Assembly: GCF_947504135.1 (NCBI RefSeq)
Contig: NZ_CANNGG010000004.1
Location: 1-64,000 of the forward strand
DNA: 64,000 nt
Source: an uncultured Tenacibaculum sp.
Lineage (GTDB): Bacteria; Bacteroidota; Bacteroidia; Flavobacteriales; Flavobacteriaceae
Direction of reading: 5' to 3'
Below are positions 10,001 to 17,908 of the stretch, piece after piece. The notes beneath the pieces are model-generated. The model saw only the letters and a program-made list of their open reading frames with translations, ran no database searches and had not been told where the DNA came from. Position numbers and translations under genes: made by a program. Each line of letters starts with the position of its first letter. Position 1 is the first letter of the stretch.

Positions 10001-10454
10001 TGAGGATTTATGTGGAAATGATGTTGCCAGAAAACTATTGATTTTAGCTCGAGAATTGGATTTAGAAAATGAATTTGAAGATATTCAGATAGAAAACTTG
10101 ATTCCAGAGGAGTATAGAGAAATATCTTCTGATGAGTTTTTAGGAAACTTAGAAAAACTAGACACTACGTTTCAACAACAAAAAGAAACACAAGAAGAGA
10201 AGCACGTACTGAGATACATTGGTGATTTACACGGAGATCTACAACAATCGAAAGGAGAATTGGATGTAAAATTAGTATCGGTGCCCGAAAGTTCGCCTTT
10301 AGGAAGTTTAAAAGGGTCTGATGCAATTTTTGAAATTTATACAGAATCATACGGAGAACAACCTATTGTCATTCAAGGAGCAGGAGCAGGATCTAAAGTT
10401 ACTGCAAGAGGCGTATTTGGAGATATTTTACGATTAGCAAAGAATAATAACTAG
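7056..10454 (+). CDS. Fused homoserine O-acetyltransferase - aspartate kinase - homoserine dehydrogenase
   Basis: A 1132-residue trifunctional protein. Residues 1-320 are a MetX alpha/beta-hydrolase: nucleophile Ser126 in GGSLGGG, acid in GVDSDLFF, His301 in HGHDAFL. Residues 328-770 are an aspartokinase (KFGGKSLSN, VVVSARGNATDE, GFIASN) with ACT regulatory repeats (GLLGKVGVD, ISQGSSERG). Residues 775-1132 are homoserine dehydrogenase (VFGKGLVGGTL, ETNVGAGLPLIDT, EPDPREDLCGNDVARK). It would make aspartyl phosphate, and homoserine from semialdehyde, and then acetylate homoserine for MetY. Semialdehyde dehydrogenase is not in the window. An in-frame ATG at 8037 begins the kinase part, so a separate kinase-dehydrogenase could also be translated. 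Confidence 0.9.
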   Translation: MKNDLQHINILSYTTLSGTQFDTIPLSYQVFGKALGTAPVVLINHALTGNSNVAGSQGWWQDLIGKAKVIDTNEYTILCFNIPGNGYDNFMIDDYKSFVARDIANIFLQGLEQLNIKQLFALIGGSLGGGIAWEMAVLNPKITEYLIPVATDWKSTDWLIANCQIQEQLLINSSNPVHDARMHAMLCYRTPESFKKRFQRSKNEESALFNVESWLLHHGKKLQERYQLASYKLMNQLLKTIDVTKGREELDVLVRIEADIHIVGVDSDLFFTAEENRETHKQLASAHANVTYNEINSDHGHDAFLIEYKQLEKIIEPIFNKKSTNKRMKILKFGGKSLSNRGIQNVVSIIEQKINDGEKIAVVVSARGNATDELEELLERAAKNETFKEQLEAFRFEQTKLTPLVDFSTEFNRLEKLFEGVSLLGDYSQKIKDEVLAQGELLSIKTVTDLLQQKGINALATDSRALLKTDEIVGKGQSIVEISKENVLNHFKQYNGTTVNVVAGFIASNLKNETTTLGRNGSNYTASLLANYLDAEELQNYTHVDGIFTANPDLVADAKKIEILSFSEANELANFGANILHAKTIIPLLEKNINLRILNTFNPNDNGTLITAKSTLKGIKSLSVLDKVALINFEGRGLLGKVGVDARIFKALSNHGISVSIISQGSSERGIGLVVDKSNATAAVKALEQEFENDIQTKDVNQISIQDEVSVISIIGQDLSEFHQPYNALIKNQIVPLLFNNTITGKNVSLVVKKEQLHKALNVIHGQVFGVAKKINIAVFGKGLVGGTLIEQILENSKSILERRKIHLNIFAIANSKKVLLAKNGVETNWFNELDKAVEDKHTVDSVIDYAKEHHLENLIAVDNTASLNFIENYIPLVNAGFDLVSSNKIANTVSYDFYKELRKTLDENKKSYLYETNVGAGLPLIDTIKLLHDSGDNITRILGVFSGSLSYLFNKFSAEDVAFSTVLQEAIDKGFTEPDPREDLCGNDVARKLLILARELDLENEFEDIQIENLIPEEYREISSDEFLGNLEKLDTTFQQQKETQEEKHVLRYIGDLHGDLQQSKGELDVKLVSVPESSPLGSLKGSDAIFEIYTESYGEQPIVIQGAGAGSKVTARGVFGDILRLAKNNN

Positions 10455-10468
10455 ATAGACTAGAGAAT

Positions 10469-10516
10469 AAAGAAGTGAGAATAGAGAGAGAAAAAATAAG
10501 AGAGTCTCACTTCTTT
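10469..10516 (+). terminator. Hairpin between the fusion gene and metZ
   Basis: AAAGAAGTGAGA (10469-10480) and TCTCACTTCTTT (10505-10516) form a perfect 12-bp stem with a purine-rich 24-nt loop. There is no long T tract after it, so it may be an intra-operon attenuating or stabilising structure. Confidence 0.5.
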
Positions 10517-10555
10517 GTTCTAACAGCGAAGCGGTCTAACATCTAAAAAAACAAC

Positions 10556-11722
10556 ATGAGCAAAAATTTTGAAACACAAGCTATACGAACGCAAATAGAG
10601 CGTTCTCAATTTTCAGAACATTCAACACCCTTATACCTAACCTCAAGTTTTGTGTTTGATGATGCTGAAGATATGCGAGCATCTTTTTCAGAAGAAAAGG
10701 AGAAGAATTTATACAGTAGATTCTCAAATCCGAATACCACAGAATTTGTCGATAAAATAGTGACTATGGAAGGTGCCGAAGCAGGCTATGCATTCGCAAC
10801 AGGTATGGCAGCCGTGTTTTCAACCTTTGGAGCCCTGTTAAATGCAGGAGACCATATCGTATCATGTCGTTCAGTATTTGGTTCAACACACAGTTTGTTT
10901 ACAAAGTATTTACCAAAGTGGAATATAGAAACAAGCTACTTTAAAATAACAGAAGCAGAAAAAATAGAAAGTCTAATACAACCAAATACCAAAATATTAT
11001 ATGCAGAAACACCAACAAACCCAGCAGTAGATATTTTAGATTTAGAACTATTAGGAAGCATTGCAAAAAAACACAACATATTATTAGTAATAGATAACTG
11101 CTTCGCAACCCCATACCTACAAAACCCAATAAAATTTGGAGCAGACTTAGTAATTCACTCAGCAACAAAGTTAATAGATGGTCAAGGACGTGTTTTAGGA
11201 GGTGTTGTGGTAGGAAAAGAGGAATTGATTAGAGAGATTTATTTATTTTCAAGAAATACAGGTCCTGCAATGTCACCATTCAATGCTTGGGTATTATCTA
11301 AGAGCTTAGAGACTTTATCGATACGAGTGGAAAAACATTGCGAGAATGCGTTGAAGGTGGCGCAGTTTTTAGAAGAGCATCCGAAGGTGAACTTGGTAAA
11401 GTATCCATTTCTAAAATCACATCCACAGCATGAAATTGCAAAAAAGCAAATGCGATTGGGAGGAAACGTTGTAGCATTTGAAGTCAAAGGAGGTATTGAT
11501 GCTGGACGTAATTTTTTGAATAGCATAAAACTATGCTCATTATCAGCAAATTTAGGAGATACACGAACGATTGTAACACATCCAGCATCAACAACACATA
11601 GTAAGTTAAGTGAAGCAGATCGATTAGAAGTAGGAATAACAGACGGATTGGTACGATGTTCGGTAGGTTTAGAAAATGTAGAAGACGTTATTAACGATTT
11701 AAATCAAGCATTAAATAATTAG
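10556..11722 (+). CDS. metZ: Trans-sulfuration PLP enzyme, probably O-succinyl/O-acetylhomoserine sulfhydrylase (MetZ)
   Basis: Makes homocysteine from an activated homoserine and sulfide, or acts as a cystathionine synthase/lyase. The 388 residues are typical of the Cys/Met PLP family. YSRFSNPN is the phosphate-binding segment, AFATGMAAV and ETPTNPAVDI are standard, and the PLP Lys is Lys205 in HSATKLIDGQG. It is a shorter paralogue of MetY (5581) in the same cluster, so two enzymes could accept the same O-acetylhomoserine. The sequence alone does not separate MetZ from MetB/MetC. Confidence 0.8.
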   Translation: MSKNFETQAIRTQIERSQFSEHSTPLYLTSSFVFDDAEDMRASFSEEKEKNLYSRFSNPNTTEFVDKIVTMEGAEAGYAFATGMAAVFSTFGALLNAGDHIVSCRSVFGSTHSLFTKYLPKWNIETSYFKITEAEKIESLIQPNTKILYAETPTNPAVDILDLELLGSIAKKHNILLVIDNCFATPYLQNPIKFGADLVIHSATKLIDGQGRVLGGVVVGKEELIREIYLFSRNTGPAMSPFNAWVLSKSLETLSIRVEKHCENALKVAQFLEEHPKVNLVKYPFLKSHPQHEIAKKQMRLGGNVVAFEVKGGIDAGRNFLNSIKLCSLSANLGDTRTIVTHPASTTHSKLSEADRLEVGITDGLVRCSVGLENVEDVINDLNQALNN

Positions 11723-11745
11723 GAAGTAAAGTATATATTTGTATT

Positions 11746-12153
11746 ATGCTTTCTAAGAAAACAAAATACGGAATTAAGGCGCTTACTTTTATTGCTAGGC
11801 AAGAAAAGGGCACTATGGTACAAATTGCGACCATTTCAGAAAATGAAAATATTTCGCATAAGTTTTTAGAAAGCATATTACTTACCTTACGAAAATCAGG
11901 AATTTTAGGAGCAAAAAAAGGAAAGGGTGGAGGCTATTATTTGCTTAAGCCATCCAACGAAATTAAAATGACTGAGGTTATTAGAACACTTGAAGGACCT
12001 ATTGCTATGGTACCCTGTGTTAGTTTGAATTATTATGAAAAATGTGATGACTGTCCAAATGAAGAAGCATGCTCAGTACACAAATTAATGATTCAAGTAA
12101 GAGATAATACGCTACAAGTACTTCGTAATAATACACTTGCAGATTTAGTGTAG
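11746..12153 (+). CDS. Rrf2-family transcriptional regulator
   Basis: A 135-residue winged-helix regulator of the IscR/CymR/NsrR family. The helix-turn-helix is about residues 10-60 (IARQEKGTMVQIATI, HKFLESILLTLRKSG) with the GKGGGYYL wing. Four Cys in VPCVSL, EKCDDC and EACSV could bind an Fe-S cluster, as in IscR-type members. It lies between metZ and the sulfate operon, just upstream of a palindrome that overlaps the operon promoter. A role as sulfur-assimilation regulator is likely but inferred. TATATTTG (11734-11741) ends four bases before the ATG, which would make a leaderless transcript. Confidence 0.88.
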   Translation: MLSKKTKYGIKALTFIARQEKGTMVQIATISENENISHKFLESILLTLRKSGILGAKKGKGGGYYLLKPSNEIKMTEVIRTLEGPIAMVPCVSLNYYEKCDDCPNEEACSVHKLMIQVRDNTLQVLRNNTLADLV

Positions 12154-12189
12154 TATTAACAAATTGTAAAATTCAAATATTTTTATGAT

Positions 12190-12203
12190 TTCTCCTTGGA
12201 GAA
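12190..12203. promoter_or_regulatory. Operator candidate over the sulfate-operon promoter
   Basis: TTCTCC-TT-GGAGAA is a perfect 6-bp inverted repeat that covers the TTG of the minus-33 element. Its position just behind the Rrf2 gene makes it a plausible repressor site. I saw no second copy in front of other cys/met genes. Confidence 0.5.
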
Positions 12204-12225
12204 TTAATAAGCATCTGTATATTTG
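12196..12225 (+). promoter_or_regulatory. Promoter of the DUF2061-cys operon
   Basis: TTG at 12196-12198 and TATATTTG at 12218-12225 are separated by 19 nt, matching the Bacteroidota consensus. Transcription would start near 12231 and give a leader of about 40 nt containing CCCGATAGGG. Confidence 0.7.
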
Positions 12226-12270
12226 TCGACTTAAAACCTAGTATCCCGATAGGGTAATAGTATTTTAAAA

Positions 12271-12525
12271 ATGATTGTAGAACAAGTAGTAGAAAATAAA
12301 GCTAATTATAAAGAAGATAAGCTTTCTGAAAAACCACTAAGAAGCATTATAAAGTCAATAAGTTGGAGAGTTGTTGGTACCATAGATACCATATTAATCT
12401 CATGGATAATTACCGGACAAGTAAAAACAGCCTTTTCAATTGGAGCGATAGAATTAGTAACAAAAATGCTATTGTATTTTTTTCACGAAAGAGTTTGGAA
12501 CAGTATTAAATGGGGTAAAAAATGA
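12271..12525 (+). CDS. DUF2061 membrane protein
   Basis: An 84-residue protein with two predicted membrane segments (about residues 35-50 and 55-70) after a basic N-terminus. The signature SISWRVVGTIDTILISW and FHERVWNSIKWG match DUF2061. It is the first gene of the sulfate-reduction operon and its stop overlaps the cysH start by 4 bp (ATGA), so translation is coupled. The family often sits beside sulfate-activation genes in Bacteroidota. Its biochemical role is unknown; a part in sulfate handling is inference. Confidence 0.85.
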   Translation: MIVEQVVENKANYKEDKLSEKPLRSIIKSISWRVVGTIDTILISWIITGQVKTAFSIGAIELVTKMLLYFFHERVWNSIKWGKK

Positions 12526-13145
12526 GCATAGAAACAATGAATTTAGAAGCAGTAAACGAAGCGTTAAAAAACAAATCTCCAAAAGAGATTATTGTTTGGG
12601 CATTACTACAAGCAAATAAAGCCGTAGTAACCACAAACTTTCGCCCATATGAAGGAGCCATTTTACATGCAGTAGCATCAGTAAAAAACAGTATAGATGT
12701 TATTTGGTGTGATACAGGATATAATACTCCAGAAACCTATAAACATGCTGAAGAGTTAATTGAAAAATTACAATTAAACATTCAGTTGTATGTACCTAAA
12801 CAAACGGTAGCACACAGAAATATCACTTTAGGGTTACCAACAGTTGATGATCCAAAACATACGGTATTTACTGAGCAAGTGAAGTTAGAGCCTTTTAAAA
12901 GAGCGATGGAAGAGCATAAGCCAGATGTTTGGTTTACGAACTTAAGAAAAGGACAAACAGCTTTTAGAGATAGTATTGATATTGTTTCAAGAAGTAAAGA
13001 TGGAATATTAAAAGTGAGTCCGTTTTACCATTGGTCAGATGAGGAATTAGATGCTTATTTAGAAGAGCATCAATTACCTAACGAGTTTAAGTACTTCGAT
13101 CCCACAAAAGTAGAAAGTAATAGAGAATGTGGTTTACATATTTAA
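12522..13145 (+). CDS. cysH: Phosphoadenylyl-/adenylyl-sulfate reductase CysH
   Basis: Reduces activated sulfate to sulfite with thioredoxin. It has 207 residues, PP-loop fold, with WCDTGYNTPETY in the nucleotide-binding half and the catalytic Cys204 in ECGLH at the C-terminus. The Cys-Cys and CxxC pairs that hold the 4Fe-4S cluster of bacterial APS reductases are absent, as in PAPS reductases. No APS kinase (cysC) domain or gene is present in this operon, which leaves the real substrate (APS or PAPS) open. The ATG overlaps the DUF2061 stop. Confidence 0.9.
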   Translation: MSIETMNLEAVNEALKNKSPKEIIVWALLQANKAVVTTNFRPYEGAILHAVASVKNSIDVIWCDTGYNTPETYKHAEELIEKLQLNIQLYVPKQTVAHRNITLGLPTVDDPKHTVFTEQVKLEPFKRAMEEHKPDVWFTNLRKGQTAFRDSIDIVSRSKDGILKVSPFYHWSDEELDAYLEEHQLPNEFKYFDPTKVESNRECGLHI

Positions 13146-13155
13146 AAATAGGATT

Positions 13156-14061
13156 ATGAATACAGAAACGATACAAGTAGGAGCTTTAGAAAGTGAAGCC
13201 ATATATATATTAAGAGAAGTAGTCGCGCAATTTGAAAAACCGGTGTTATTGTTTTCGGGGGGCAAAGATAGTATAACACTGGTGCGACTTGCTCAAAAAG
13301 CATTTTATCCAGCGAAAATTCCATTTCCTTTATTACATATCGATACAGGACATAATTTTCCTGAAACGATTGAATTTAGAGACCGTTTGGTAGAACAATT
13401 AGGTGTTGAGTTAATTGTTCGTCAAGTACAAGATAATATTGATGCTGGTAAAGTAAGAGAAGAAACAGGAAAGTACGCGAGCCGAAACATGCTACAAACC
13501 GAAACGTTATTAGATGCCATTGAAGAGTTTGGTTTTGATGCGTGTATCGGTGGAGCGCGTAGAGATGAAGAAAAGGCGAGAGCTAAAGAACGTATTTTTT
13601 CAGTACGAGATGATTTTGGACAATGGGATGAAAAGAATCAACGTCCAGAGTTGTTCGATATGTTGAATGGAAGAATCGATTTAGGTCAGAACGTACGTGT
13701 TTTTCCAATATCTAACTGGACAGAATTAGATGTTTGGTCGTATATACAACAAGAACAAATTGAAATTCCATCCATCTATTTCGCTCATAAAAGAGCCACA
13801 TTTATTAGAGACGGGTTAATCTGGTCTGCAAATGATGAAGTTGTGTATAGAGAAGAGGAAGAAGAAGTACAAGAGCGTATGGTTCGTTTTAGAACAGTAG
13901 GAGATATGAGTTGTACGGCAGCAGTTTTATCAGATGCAATAGATATTGATACAGTAGTAGACGAAATTAGAGAATCAACTATATCAGAAAGAGGAGCAAG
14001 GATTGATGATAAACGATCTGAAGCAGCAATGGAAAAACGCAAACAACAAGGATATTTTTAA
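13156..14061 (+). CDS. cysD: Sulfate adenylyltransferase subunit 2 (CysD)
   Basis: Catalytic ATP-sulfurylase subunit making APS from sulfate and ATP with CysN. The SGGKDS PP-loop is at the N-terminus, followed by HIDTGHNFPET, GGARRDEEKARAKER and the C-terminal GARIDDKRSEAAMEKRK typical of CysD. I prefer ATG 13156 (301 residues) to the ATG at 13129, which lies inside cysH and adds a non-family extension. It is followed 81 bp later by cysN; that gap contains imperfect TAGTATT-type inverted repeats. Confidence 0.94.
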   Translation: MNTETIQVGALESEAIYILREVVAQFEKPVLLFSGGKDSITLVRLAQKAFYPAKIPFPLLHIDTGHNFPETIEFRDRLVEQLGVELIVRQVQDNIDAGKVREETGKYASRNMLQTETLLDAIEEFGFDACIGGARRDEEKARAKERIFSVRDDFGQWDEKNQRPELFDMLNGRIDLGQNVRVFPISNWTELDVWSYIQQEQIEIPSIYFAHKRATFIRDGLIWSANDEVVYREEEEEVQERMVRFRTVGDMSCTAAVLSDAIDIDTVVDEIRESTISERGARIDDKRSEAAMEKRKQQGYF

Positions 14062-14142
14062 AAAGAAAACCTAGTATTTAGTATAGAGTAAAGAGAGAAA
14101 AATACTCAAAGCTCAATACTAATCACTCAATACTAAAAGAAC

Positions 14143-15390
14143 ATGAACGTAGTAAAAATAGCAACAGCAGGAAGTGTAGATGACGGAAAGAGCACACTAA
14201 TAGGGCGAATTTTATACGATACAAAATCATTAACCCAAGATAAATTAGAAGCGATAGAAGAAAAAAGTAAACAACGTGGGTTTGATTACTTAGACTTTTC
14301 TTTAGCCACTGACGGATTAGTAGCAGAACGTGAACAAGGAATTACTATTGATGTAGCTCACATATATTTCTCAACACCAAAAACAAGCTTTATTATAGCC
14401 GACACTCCAGGTCATATTGAGTATACCAGAAACATGGTTACTGGAGCTTCAAATTCTCAAGCTTCTATCATTTTGGTAGATGCCAGAAATGGAGTGGTAG
14501 AACAAACTTATCGTCATTTCTTTATCAATAATTTACTAAGAGTAAAAGATGTAATAGTCGCTGTAAACAAAATGGATTTGGTAGATTTTTCACAAGAAAA
14601 GTTCAATGAGATAAAAGACGAAATAGAGTATTTATCAAAAAAGAGTGCCTATAAAAATCAAAATATCACATTTATACCTCTTTCAGCTTTAAAAGGAGAC
14701 AATGTTGTGAAGTCTTCAGAAAACACCCCTTGGTATAAAGGAGAAACTTTACTGAGTCACTTTGAAAACTTGGGGTCTGAACATACGCAAGAAGTATCAA
14801 AAGCACGCTTCCCTGTGCAAACAGTTATACGCCCTAAAACAGACGAATATCACGATTTCAGAGGATATGCAGGGAAATTGTATGGAGGTGATTTAGTAGT
14901 AGGAGATAGTGTAACGGTATTACCATCAGCAACAAAATCTATCATAAAAAGTATTCAGTTTTTTGATAAAGAATATGCAAGAGCAAAAAGAGGAAGCTCT
15001 GTGAACATCACCTTAGAAGACGATGTAAATGTTAGCAGAGGAGATATGTTGGTGAAAACAGGAGAAGAACCTTCTGTGGTAAAACAATTAGAAGCTACTG
15101 TTTGTTGGATGGATAAAGCACCATTACAAGCTTCTCAAAAATATTACATCAAGCATGGTGTAAATGATGCGCAAGCAAAAATAACAGAACTAACATCTTT
15201 AATTCGTACCGATTTTTCTGGAAAAGAAGAAACTCCAACTCAATTATCACTAAACGAAATTGGAGAAGTTAGTTTAAAAGTAAGTAAACCTTTGTTTGTT
15301 GACTCATATGAGGAAAACAAAGCTAACGGAGCCTTTATAATCATCAATCCAAAAACCAATACCACATCAGGAGTTGGTTTTATCAAGTAA
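14143..15390 (+). CDS. cysN: Sulfate adenylyltransferase subunit 1 (CysN)
   Basis: GTPase subunit that drives APS synthesis by CysD. It has 415 residues. G1 is GSVDDGKSTLIGR, G3 is DTPGH, G4 is NKMD, and EQGITIDVAHIYF is the switch region. Two beta-barrel domains follow. It is shorter than forms fused to APS kinase: there is no CysC domain at the C-terminus. It sits 12 bp before the ferredoxin gene in the same operon. Confidence 0.95.
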   Translation: MNVVKIATAGSVDDGKSTLIGRILYDTKSLTQDKLEAIEEKSKQRGFDYLDFSLATDGLVAEREQGITIDVAHIYFSTPKTSFIIADTPGHIEYTRNMVTGASNSQASIILVDARNGVVEQTYRHFFINNLLRVKDVIVAVNKMDLVDFSQEKFNEIKDEIEYLSKKSAYKNQNITFIPLSALKGDNVVKSSENTPWYKGETLLSHFENLGSEHTQEVSKARFPVQTVIRPKTDEYHDFRGYAGKLYGGDLVVGDSVTVLPSATKSIIKSIQFFDKEYARAKRGSSVNITLEDDVNVSRGDMLVKTGEEPSVVKQLEATVCWMDKAPLQASQKYYIKHGVNDAQAKITELTSLIRTDFSGKEETPTQLSLNEIGEVSLKVSKPLFVDSYEENKANGAFIIINPKTNTTSGVGFIK

Positions 15391-15402
15391 ATAATAAAAG
15401 TT

Positions 15403-15753
15403 ATGGCAATAATCATTACAGATGAGTGCATTAACTGTGGAGCTTGCGAACCAGAATGCCCAAATACAGCCATTTATGAAGGAGCGAGTGACTGGAAATA
15501 TAGCGAAGGAACGTCATTACAAGGAAATGTAACCTTATTAGGTGGAGCTTCTGTAAATGCAGACGAGGAGAATGAACCAGTATCAGACGAGTACTATTTT
15601 ATAGTACCCGATAAATGTACTGAGTGTAAAGGATTTCATGAAGAACCACAATGTGCGGCAGTATGTCCATTAGATTGTTGCGTGCCAGATGATGCACATG
15701 TAGAAACAGAAGAACAATTGTTAGCAAAGCAAGAGTTCTTACATAACGAATAA
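15403..15753 (+). CDS. 4Fe-4S dicluster ferredoxin
   Basis: A small electron carrier of 116 residues. The first cluster motif is [12 protein letters not shown] near residue 9. The second is CTECKGF...CAAVCP, with a longer spacing between its second and third Cys, as in Allochromatium-type ferredoxins. It has acidic loops ([10 protein letters not shown]). Its place between cysN and sulfite reductase suggests it delivers electrons to that enzyme. This is inference from context. Confidence 0.9.
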   Translation: MAIIITDECINCGACEPECPNTAIYEGASDWKYSEGTSLQGNVTLLGGASVNADEENEPVSDEYYFIVPDKCTECKGFHEEPQCAAVCPLDCCVPDDAHVETEEQLLAKQEFLHNE

Positions 15754-15790
15754 CAACGCTTTTATAAGCAAACAACTATTAAAAAACCAC

Positions 15791-17893
15791 ATGCAAAGTT
15801 TTAGATCAGAAATAGAAAACCCTTTAGTAGAAAAGGATATCCTAGAGTTAGAACGTAAAATACGTTTGTTTAACGAAGGAAAAATAGATGAAGAACGTTT
15901 TAGAAGCTTACGTTTAGCCAGAGGAATTTACGGTCAACGCCAATTTGGGGTACAAATGATTCGTATCAAATTACCGTATGGTAAAGTTACAAGCGAACAA
16001 TTACACAGAATTGCAGATGTTTCTGATGAATATTCAAGAGGGCGTTTACATATTACCACACGTCAAGATATTCAAATTCACCACGTAAGTTTAGACAGAA
16101 CCCCCGAGTTATGGGCACAGTTAGAAAAAGACGATATTACGTTGCGTGAAGCATGTGGTAATGCAGTACGTAATGTAACGGCCTCAGAAACTGCTGGAAT
16201 CGATCCGAAAGAACCATTTGATGTAACACCATACGCACACGCGACTTTCCAGTTTTTCTTACGCAACCCAATCTGTCAAGAAATGGGAAGGAAGTTCAAA
16301 ATGTCTTTTTCTTCTTCGGAAGAAGATACTGCATTGAGTTTTATTCACGATTTAGGATTCATTGCTAAAACGAAAACAATAGAGGGTAAAGAAGTAAAAG
16401 GTTTTAAAGTGTTGTTAGCTGGTGGATTGGGTTCACAACCACGTCATGCAGATGTAATTTATGAGTTTTTAGAAGCAGAGTTGTTAATTCCTACTATTGA
16501 AGGCGTATTACGTGTATTTGATCGTTACGGAGAGCGTGTAAAAAGAGCCAAAGCTCGCTTAAAATTCTTGGTAAAAGATTTAGGTGTTGATACTTTCTTA
16601 GAATTAGTAGCAGCTGAAAGAAATGCATTAGCGTATAAAACTTATCCAATTGACACAGCTGATTTTGAACAAGACATTGTTTTTGAAACGAACAAAGTTC
16701 CATCTGTAGTAATAGAAGATAAAGAAGCGTATCAAAACTGGAAAACAACGAATGTTTTCAAGCAAAAGCAAGAGGGGTTATACGCGATAGGCATTAAAGT
16801 ACATTTAGGAGATTTTTATACCGATAAAGCACGTTTGTTAGCTGATTTAATCAAGAAATATGGTGCAAATGAGTTACGCTTTACGCTACGTCAAAATATT
16901 TTGATTCGTCACGTAAGAGAGGAGTTTTTACCATTTTTCTATACAGAATTAAAAAAGTTAGGTTTTGCAGACGCAGGATATAATAGTTTGAATGATATCA
17001 CTGCATGTCCGGGAACCGACACATGTAATTTAGGTATTGCAAGTAGTACAGGAATTGCAGCAGAGTTAGAACGTGTGTTAAAAGCTGAATATCCACAGTA
17101 TGTAAATAACAAAGATATTACCATTAAAATTAGTGGGTGTATGAATGCTTGTGGACAACACAACATGGCGCACATTGGTTTTCAAGGAATGTCTATAAAA
17201 GTAGGAAAGTTATTAGCACCAGCTTTACAAGTATTAGTTGGAGGAGGAGTTTTAGGAGAAGGAAATGGTCGTTTTGCTGATAAGTTGATAAAAATACCAA
17301 GTAAAAGAGGACCAGAATCTTTACGAATCTTATTAAACAACTTTGAAAGCCATAAACAACCCAATGAAGACTTCTTAAGCTATTACGATAGACAAGGAAA
17401 AACATATTTCTATGAGCTTTTAAAAGAGTTATCAGACACCACCAATTTAACGGAAGATGATTTTATTGATTGGGGTCACGATAAAAATTATGTAAAAGCC
17501 ATAGGGGTAGGGGAATGTGCAGGAGTGGTGATAGACTTAGTAGCAACCTTACTGTTTGAAAGTGAAGAAAAGCTAGAAAATGCTTCACAAGCCTTGAATA
17601 ATCAGCAATGGTCAGATAGTATTTATCACGCTTATGCAGCTATGGTAAACACTGCTAAAGCCTTGTTAACTGCAGAAGGAGCAAAAACCAATACACAGGC
17701 AGGAATCATTACCAATTTTGATGAACTGTTTGTAGCAACAAATAAAATAGAATTATCAAGTTCATTTGCAGAATTGATTTATCAAATTAATAAGAATGAA
17801 CCTACGGAAGCTTTAGCAAAAGCATATTTAGAAAGTGCAACAGCATTTTATAAAACAGTAGATGTTTATAGAAAGGCAGCCGTAGAAAGTTAA
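15791..17893 (+). CDS. Siroheme sulfite (nitrite) reductase with C-terminal HEPN domain
   Basis: Six-electron reduction of sulfite to sulfide. Residues 1-530 are a full NirA/CysI-type reductase with two ferrodoxin-like halves (RGRLHITTRQDIQIHH). Siroheme/4Fe-4S ligands are Cys406 and Cys412 (CPGTDTC) and Cys450 and Cys454 (SGCMNAC). Residues about 560-695 are an all-helical HEPN domain. The HEPN fusion is known from Bacteroidota but its purpose is not established. Operon context (cysHDN, ferredoxin, siroheme synthesis) points to assimilatory sulfite reduction; nitrite as substrate cannot be excluded from sequence. Confidence 0.92.
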   Translation: MQSFRSEIENPLVEKDILELERKIRLFNEGKIDEERFRSLRLARGIYGQRQFGVQMIRIKLPYGKVTSEQLHRIADVSDEYSRGRLHITTRQDIQIHHVSLDRTPELWAQLEKDDITLREACGNAVRNVTASETAGIDPKEPFDVTPYAHATFQFFLRNPICQEMGRKFKMSFSSSEEDTALSFIHDLGFIAKTKTIEGKEVKGFKVLLAGGLGSQPRHADVIYEFLEAELLIPTIEGVLRVFDRYGERVKRAKARLKFLVKDLGVDTFLELVAAERNALAYKTYPIDTADFEQDIVFETNKVPSVVIEDKEAYQNWKTTNVFKQKQEGLYAIGIKVHLGDFYTDKARLLADLIKKYGANELRFTLRQNILIRHVREEFLPFFYTELKKLGFADAGYNSLNDITACPGTDTCNLGIASSTGIAAELERVLKAEYPQYVNNKDITIKISGCMNACGQHNMAHIGFQGMSIKVGKLLAPALQVLVGGGVLGEGNGRFADKLIKIPSKRGPESLRILLNNFESHKQPNEDFLSYYDRQGKTYFYELLKELSDTTNLTEDDFIDWGHDKNYVKAIGVGECAGVVIDLVATLLFESEEKLENASQALNNQQWSDSIYHAYAAMVNTAKALLTAEGAKTNTQAGIITNFDELFVATNKIELSSSFAELIYQINKNEPTEALAKAYLESATAFYKTVDVYRKAAVES

Positions 17894-17908
17894 AAAAAGG
17901 AGAGTCCA

